Position numbers and translations under genes: made by a program | The notes under the pieces: model-generated | What the model saw: only the letters and a program-made list of their open reading frames with translations | Database searches by the model: none | What the model was told of the DNA's origin: nothing | DNA from: Xanthobacter flavus | Lineage (GTDB): Bacteria; Pseudomonadota; Alphaproteobacteria; Rhizobiales; Xanthobacteraceae | Direction: 5' to 3' | NCBI RefSeq assembly: GCF_017875275.1 | Contig: NZ_JAGGML010000001.1 | Location: 3,927,001-3,991,000 of the forward strand | DNA length: 64,000 nt | Shown here: positions 59,506 to 64,000 of the stretch, in pieces | How positions within the stretch are numbered: position 1 is the first letter of the stretch | How the letters are laid out: each line of letters begins with the position of its first letter

Positions 59506-61211
59506 CATCATCGGGTCCTGATGCACCGGACGAGGTCTTCGACGTCGTCGTGGTGGGCGCGGGTGCCGGCGGCCTCACCGCCGCAAGCACCGCGGCGGCG
59601 CGGGGCTGCTCGGTCCTGCTGCTTGAGCAGGCCGATGTCGTCGGTGGCACGACGGCAATCTCCGGCGGAATGGTATGGATTCCGGCCAACCACAAGGCTT
59701 CCGGGCAGTGTCCAGACAGTCTTGAGGCGGCGCGCACCTATCTCGCGGCAACTGTGCCCGGCACCGACCGGACGCGGCTGGAGGCCTTCCTGGCGAGCGG
59801 CGACGCGGCGATCCGCGATCTGGAAGCGCGCACCAGCCTGCGCCTGCAGCCGGTCGTCACCTATCCCGACTATTATCCCGACCTGCCCGGTGCGACGTCA
59901 GGCGGGCGCGTGCTCGAACCCGTCCCGTTCGATGCGCGCGTCCTCGGCAAGGCCTTCGCGCTGGTGCGCGATCCGCTGCCGGAATTCACCCTGTTCGGCG
60001 GCATGATGATTAGCCGTCAGGACATTCCGCACCTGCGCCGTATGACGAAGTCACCGCGAGCAGCGTTGCACGTGGCAAAACTGCTGTTCAGATACGGCGT
60101 GCAGCGTCTTGGTGCCCGCCGCGGCACCACGCTTTACCTCGGCAATGCCCTCGTAGCGCGGTTGCTGAAATCCGTCATCGATCTCGGCGTCACCCTTCGC
60201 ACCGGCATGACGGTAGAAGCGCTGCAAGCGGGTGGGAACGGTCGCATCGCGGTGCTGGAAACGCGGGATGCGGCGGCGCGCGCGGGGCGCGTGGGCGCGC
60301 GCCGCGGTATCGTGCTCGCCACCGGCGGCATCTCGCACGATGGGGAACTGCGCCGCGCCTTCGTCCCGGATAGCGCAGGCGCGCTGACGGCGACGGTGTG
60401 TCCCGGCACCGCACCGCGCGGGGCGCGGTTGGCGACGGCGATCGGAGCCCAGCTCTCAGCGCCGACACGCGATGGCGCCTTCTGGGTACCGGCTTCGACC
60501 TTTACGCGGGCGGACGGCAGCCGCGGTGTCTATCCGCACACGGTGACAGACCGCGCCAAGCCGGGTCTGATCGCCGTCGATGGCCATGGACGGCGTTTTG
60601 TCAACGAGGCCGTGTCCTATCACGAATTCGTCCGTGCCCAGCTGGCGCATGCCAGCAGCGCAATCCCGGCCTGGCTGATCTGCGACAGCCGCTTCCTCTG
60701 GAAGTACGGGCTCGGCAAGATCAAGCCGTTTGCCGCCTCGGTGCGAGCAGACGTCACGTCGGGCTATCTCAAGTGCGCTGATACGATCGGCGCGCTCGCC
60801 CAGCTGATCGGTGTCCCACCCGACGAACTGGAACGCACCATAGCCACGTTCAACGCGCACGCCGATTGCGGCGAAGATCCGGCGTTCGGGCGCGGCTGCA
60901 ATATCTATCAGCGATCGCTCGGCGACGCCGATCAGCAGCCCAATCCCTGCGTCGCGCCGCTGACGACTGCGCCGTTCTACGCCGTCGCCGTGATGCCTGC
61001 CGATCTCGGCATGTCGGCAGGCATCGTCACCGATGAAGAGGCGCGCGTGCTGGCGGTCGACGGCAAACCGATCCCTGGCCTGTATGCCTGCGGCAACGAT
61101 ATGGCCTCCATCATGGAAGGTGCCTATCCGGGGCCGGGGATCACGCTCGGTCCCGCTTTGACATTCGGCTGGCTTGCGGGACGAAACGTTGCAGCGGAGC
61201 CCATGGCGTGA
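59502..61211 (+). CDS. FAD-dependent dehydrogenase (KstD/fumarate reductase-like)
   Basis: A 569-residue flavoprotein of the FAD-binding-2 family (3-ketosteroid-1-dehydrogenase-like). The N-terminal motif is VVVVGAGAGGLTAASTAAAR with a second glycine motif; SGGMVWIPANH is the family loop. The C-terminal FAD part is ALTAGGN-type: GLYACGNDMASIMEGAYPGP then GITLGPALTFGWLAGRN. It could introduce a double bond beside a carbonyl or reverse this. ATGA overlap with the SDR gene shows one operon. The next gene start (61208) overlaps its stop, but that gene is truncated. Confidence 0.9.
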   Translation: MTSSGPDAPDEVFDVVVVGAGAGGLTAASTAAARGCSVLLLEQADVVGGTTAISGGMVWIPANHKASGQCPDSLEAARTYLAATVPGTDRTRLEAFLASGDAAIRDLEARTSLRLQPVVTYPDYYPDLPGATSGGRVLEPVPFDARVLGKAFALVRDPLPEFTLFGGMMISRQDIPHLRRMTKSPRAALHVAKLLFRYGVQRLGARRGTTLYLGNALVARLLKSVIDLGVTLRTGMTVEALQAGGNGRIAVLETRDAAARAGRVGARRGIVLATGGISHDGELRRAFVPDSAGALTATVCPGTAPRGARLATAIGAQLSAPTRDGAFWVPASTFTRADGSRGVYPHTVTDRAKPGLIAVDGHGRRFVNEAVSYHEFVRAQLAHASSAIPAWLICDSRFLWKYGLGKIKPFAASVRADVTSGYLKCADTIGALAQLIGVPPDELERTIATFNAHADCGEDPAFGRGCNIYQRSLGDADQQPNPCVAPLTTAPFYAVAVMPADLGMSAGIVTDEEARVLAVDGKPIPGLYACGNDMASIMEGAYPGPGITLGPALTFGWLAGRNVAAEPMA

Positions 61212-61275
61212 CGACACCCTCATCCATGCCCGACGTTCTCGTCATCGGCGGCGGCAACGCGGCCCTGTTCGCCGA
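61208..61275 (+). pseudogene. Truncated flavoprotein (tricarballylate dehydrogenase-like N terminus)
   Basis: A GTG at 61208 overlapping the previous stop begins TTPSSMPDVLVIGGGNAALF, the FAD motif of FAD-binding-2 proteins such as TcuA. After about 22 codons the frame runs straight into IS3 transposase sequence (NFAVYGVRKVWRQM). The rest of the gene is missing from the window, so the operon has been cut by an insertion element. Confidence 0.7.
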
Positions 61276-62038
61276 GAACTTCGCGGTCTACGGCGTGCGC
61301 AAGGTGTGGCGGCAGATGATACGGGAGGTTTTTCCGTAGCCCGCTGTACCGTCGAGCGGCTCATGCGTGAGATGGGCCTAGCAGGCGTGATCCGGGGCTG
61401 GCCGGTTTGCACGACGATCGGCGACAAGGCAGCCATGTGCGCGCTCGATCCCGTCAACCGCCAGTTCCATGCGCCATCGCCGAACAGGCTCTGGGTGTCG
61501 GATTTCACCTATGTCGCGACATGGGCGGGGTTCGTCTACGTCGCTTTCGTGATCGACGGTTTCGCGCGCTATATCGTAGGGTGGGCGTCAGTCGGACGGC
61601 GCATGTCAGCTTTGTGCTGGATGCGCTCGACCCGGCGCTTCAAGATCGCCGGCCGGTTCATCGTGGGGGCCTGGTCCACCATAGTGATCGCGGATCGCAG
61701 TACGTGTCCATCACGTACACCGAGCGCCTCGCCGAAGCCGGGATAGAGCCCTTGGTCGGCAGCGTCGGCAACAGTTATGACAACGCTTTGGCCGAGACCA
61801 TTAATGGTCTCAACAAGGCCGAGGTCATCCATCGGCGTGGGCTATGGCGATCCCTCGAACCCGTAGAATACTCGACCCTCGGAACGGGTCGACTGGTCCA
61901 ACAATCGGCCCCTGCTGGAGCCAATCGGTAATATCGCGCCAGCGGAAGCCGAGGAACGATACTATTCCATGCTCGACGAAGAGCGCATGGCCGCATAACT
62001 TAAACCAAATAGCCTCTGGCAAAATCCGGGGCGGTTCA
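61272..62038 (+). mobile_element. IS3-family orfB remnant with right end
   Basis: The transposase segment starts NFAVYGVRKVWRQM (61272 on), continues in a second frame with FSVARCTVERLMREMGLAGV and LWVSDFTYVATWAGFVYVAF, in a third frame with VHHSDRGSQYVSITYTERLA and NSYDNALAETINGLNKAEVI, and ends in a last frame at a TAA at 61996-61998. At least three frameshifts are present (near 61323, 61580 and 61885). GGCAAAATCCGGGGCGGTTCA up to 62038 resembles the IS3 terminal repeat. The left half of the element is missing, and the element is dead. Confidence 0.8.
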
Positions 62039-62224
62039 GAGAACTGACCTGCGACCCTAATCCTCCTCCAGATTTGGATCGAGTCCGTCGACACGGAGAC
62101 GGACGATTCGTGCCTCACGGTTCACTGAGGAGATGGGGTATTCGGTCCTGATCTCTTGAGCCGTTTGCGGCGTTCGGCGGCGAAGAGGACGATCGGGGCC
62201 TGAACCCAGCGCCGGGAGGTCCCC
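62039..62224. ncRNA. Possible bridge-RNA region of the IS110 element
   Basis: The 186 bases between the IS3 end and the IS110 start contain short stems such as GTCCGT/ACGGAC (near 62085-62106) and GCCG-TTTG-CGGC (near 62161-62172). IS110-family elements transcribe a structured bridge RNA from the non-coding end next to the transposase gene. The element is intact, so such an RNA is expected; its exact ends and loops cannot be set by eye. Confidence 0.3.
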
Positions 62225-63247
62225 ATGGTGTACGTCGGCCTTGATGTCTCTTTGAACTCCGTAGCCGTCTGTGTCATCGACCGGGAAGGTCAAATCCTGA
62301 AGGAGGCGAGCGTGGCGTCGGAGGCGTCCGCCATCTCGCAGTGTCTCCAGCCTTGGCGGGATCGGATTGCGAAGATTGGGCTTGAGGCTGGGCCGATGTC
62401 GGAATGGCTGACTGCGGGTTTGGCGGAGCTTGGTTTTCCCGCCATCAGCCTGGAGGCGCGGCAGGTGAAGGCGGCGTTGTCGGCAATGCCCGTCAAGACC
62501 GATCGGAACGACGCGCGCGGCATTGCCCAGGTGGTCAGGGCTGGTTGGTACAAGGTCGTGCACGTGAAGAGCATCGGCAGCCAGCACGCGCGAACGTTGG
62601 TGGCGGCGCGCAAGCACCTGATCCGCTCCATTGCCGCGTCGGAGCAGACACTTCGCGGATTGCTCCGTCCCTTCGGCTTGAAGGTCGGCATCGTGTCGCG
62701 GGCCGGATTTGCCTCTCGTGTCCGAGATCTGGTTGGCAACAACGCCATCCTGGCTGAGGTGATGGCTCCCCTATTGGCAGCCCGGGACGCACTGATGCAG
62801 GAGTACCAGCGCCTTCATCGCCTGGTCGTCCAGGCTGTCCGGAATGATCCGGTCTGCCGCCTGTTGACGACCATGCCCGGAATCGGGCCGGTTTCCGCTC
62901 TGACGTTCAGAGCAACGATCGATGCGCCCGAGCGTTTCGCCCGCTCCCGGTCCGTCGGGGCTTATCTCGGGCTCACACCTCGGCGGTATCAATCGGGCGA
63001 GATCGATCGGACCGGACGGATCACCAAAGTGGGCGACGGGGAGACGCGAACTGCGCTGTTCGAGGCCGCCAACGTCATCCTGCGACCGAGCACACGCTGG
63101 TCACCGATGAAGGCCTGGGCGGTGCGCATTGCTCAGCGTCAGGGAAGTAAGCGGGCGAAGGTCGCTCTGGCTCGCAAGATGGCGGTCGTTCTTCACAGCA
63201 TGTGGCGGAACGGCACGGAATTCCGATGGACTGCGGCCGCGGCGTGA
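62225..63247 (+). CDS. IS110 family transposase
   Basis: A 340-residue, apparently complete IS110 transposase. The N-terminal DEDD RuvC-like part has MVYVGLDVSLNSVAVCVIDR (first Asp) and MPVKTDRNDARGIAQVV (last Asp pair), and the C-terminal transposase-20 part has LTTMPGIGPVSALTFRATID and GAYLGLTPRRYQSGEIDRTG with the conserved Ser region. GGGAGG lies 5 bases before the ATG. Codons are uninterrupted, so it may be active. It inserted beside the IS3 remnant. Confidence 0.93.
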   Translation: MVYVGLDVSLNSVAVCVIDREGQILKEASVASEASAISQCLQPWRDRIAKIGLEAGPMSEWLTAGLAELGFPAISLEARQVKAALSAMPVKTDRNDARGIAQVVRAGWYKVVHVKSIGSQHARTLVAARKHLIRSIAASEQTLRGLLRPFGLKVGIVSRAGFASRVRDLVGNNAILAEVMAPLLAARDALMQEYQRLHRLVVQAVRNDPVCRLLTTMPGIGPVSALTFRATIDAPERFARSRSVGAYLGLTPRRYQSGEIDRTGRITKVGDGETRTALFEAANVILRPSTRWSPMKAWAVRIAQRQGSKRAKVALARKMAVVLHSMWRNGTEFRWTAAAA

Positions 63248-63383
63248 TCGACCCGGCTGTGGTTCCCTGAACGCCCGTCGCGGGGCGCGGGATGATTGAG
63301 TTCGCATGATCTGTCGTCGCAGCCGCTGACGCGGCCGAGCACGCCGAAGAGCTTGAACCGGTCATTCCATCGAACACCATCAT

Positions 63384-63830
63384 GTGGCGATCCTCGACCA
63401 CGGACAGAAGCAAAGAACCCGCGACGTGCCATCATCGGGGTTGACGACACCGGACCGAATACAGAAACAGATCATTGGGATGCTGAAGGGGCAGGAGGCG
63501 GGAGCAAAGACCGCCGACGTCTGCCGCAAGCACGGCATCTCCTCGGCCACCTTCTACAAGTTCAAGGCGAGGTACGGGGGCATGGACGTGTCCGATGCCC
63601 GCCGGCTGAAGGCGCTTGAGGATGAGAACGCCCGCCTGAAGAAGCTGCTCGCCGAGCAGATGCTGGACAACGCCATCCTGAAGGATGTCGCCGCAAAAAT
63701 GGAGACGCCCGATGCGAGGCGTAAAGCCGTGGCCCTTGCCTGTGCCGAGCACGGGGTGAGCCTGCGTCGGGCGTGCAAGGCCCTGAGCGTCGATCGCGCC
63801 AGCCCGCGCTACCCCACCGGAAGCTGCTGG
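63384..63830 (+). pseudogene. IS3-family orfA with start of orfB, broken
   Basis: The frame contains IQKQIIGMLKGQEAGAKTAD, the helix-turn-helix VCRKHGISSATFYKFKARYG and the leucine-zipper-like LKALEDENARLKKLLAEQML of IS3 orfA. In the same frame it goes on to AVALACAEHGVSLRRACKAL and SVDRASPRY, the N terminus of orfB, and then loses similarity. The orfA part is complete but the start is uncertain (63384 or GTG at 63426). The A5 run near 63695 is where IS3 elements make a -1 frameshift. Confidence 0.65.
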
Positions 63831-64000
63831 TGCTGGCGCTGCAACTCCATCACACAGGCGCAAATCCGTGCGTACCGCGCTGGTGGAGGCGCTCAGCCTG
63901 AGGCTCACCTTCCACGGCGTGCATGAGAACGCCGGCCTTGAGGCCGACGCAGCCTTCGCCTGCGAGCGGCAGGTGGACCAGGAGGGTCCGCCGCATCCTC
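63831..64000. other. Unresolved sequence at the window edge
   Basis: The last 170 bases show no similarity to the orfB expected after the previous fragment. A short plus frame HENAGLEADAAFACERQVDQ is open at the edge. It could be part of another gene or element beyond the window; I do not recognise it. Confidence 0.3.

Noticed and set aside
1-64000. CRISPR array, rRNA, riboswitch or replication origin
   Set aside because: No regularly spaced repeats, no rRNA-like sequence, no known riboswitch core and no iteron or parAB/rep genes were seen.

Overview
The window is GC-rich, almost fully coding DNA with short intergenic gaps, GTG/TTG as well as ATG starts, ATGA/TGATG translational overlaps, and many CoA-pathway, HAAT-type (branched-chain amino acid type) ABC transporter and GntR/IclR/MarR/LysR genes. 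This style fits an alphaproteobacterium, most likely of the order Hyphomicrobiales; that is an inference from gene style, since no rRNA, tRNA or other phylogenetic marker is visible. The whole window reads as an accessory catabolic region: several degradation clusters, each with its own regulator and usually its own transporter or substrate-binding protein, separated by insertion-sequence debris and an integrase.

Region 1 (1-15.0 kb) holds acyl-CoA metabolism genes mixed with three dihydrodipicolinate-synthase-fold proteins, a cyclic amidohydrolase (hydantoinase type), an HpcH/HpaI aldolase, a ureidoglycolate-lyase-like protein, an AMP-forming acyl-CoA ligase, two acyl-CoA dehydrogenases, a family III CoA-transferase and a pair of small MaoC-type proteins. 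GntR and LysR regulators sit inside it, and a palindrome shared between 6.8 and 8.8 kb is a likely GntR operator. Two of the three DHDPS-fold proteins lack the usual catalytic Tyr and Thr-containing loop, so they probably do a different reaction.

Region 2 (15.1-16.75 kb) is an insertion-sequence nest: an IS5-like fragment, a decayed ISL3 element with recognisable terminal inverted repeats, and an IS21-type end. A second copy of that end, in the same orientation, lies at 46.06 kb, so the two bracket about 29 kb.

Region 3 (17.0-33.7 kb) is a divergent IclR-controlled regulon. The minus arm encodes thiolase, a 4-hydroxybutyrate-CoA-transferase-like enzyme, acyl-CoA dehydrogenase, a FAS1-like/MaoC hydratase and a CitE-like lyase. 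The plus arm encodes a two-subunit 3-oxoacid CoA-transferase, a complete five-gene HAAT transporter, a SnoaL-like protein, an alpha/beta-hydrolase-fold protein lacking its nucleophile, a GST-like protein, a metallo-beta-lactamase-fold hydrolase and a second thiolase. Three copies of a TGTCC-N7-GGACA-like site lie before the three transcription units.

Region 4 (34.2-43.9 kb) is a homogentisate pathway (hmgA, fumarylacetoacetase, maleylacetoacetate isomerase) with an orphan substrate-binding protein, a variant metallo-beta-lactamase, two MarR regulators with clear palindromes, a VOC protein, and a flavin monooxygenase plus small DUF2783-type protein. The last pair may be a 3-hydroxyphenylacetate 6-hydroxylase that feeds homogentisate.

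Region 5 (44.3-61.3 kb) begins with a tyrosine integrase. After the second IS21-type end comes a LysR-controlled operon: aldehyde dehydrogenase, ThDP enzyme, a HAAT transporter whose second permease and both ATPases are fused into one 855-residue protein, a TIM-barrel isomerase, two epimerase/dehydratases around a cupin, an SDR, a KstD-like flavoprotein, and a second flavoprotein cut off after about 20 codons by an IS3 fragment. Its substrate is unknown, possibly a polyol, sugar acid or other alicyclic compound.

Region 6 (61.3-64.0 kb) is IS3 debris, an intact IS110 element with a non-coding 5' end that could encode a bridge RNA, and part of another IS3 element.
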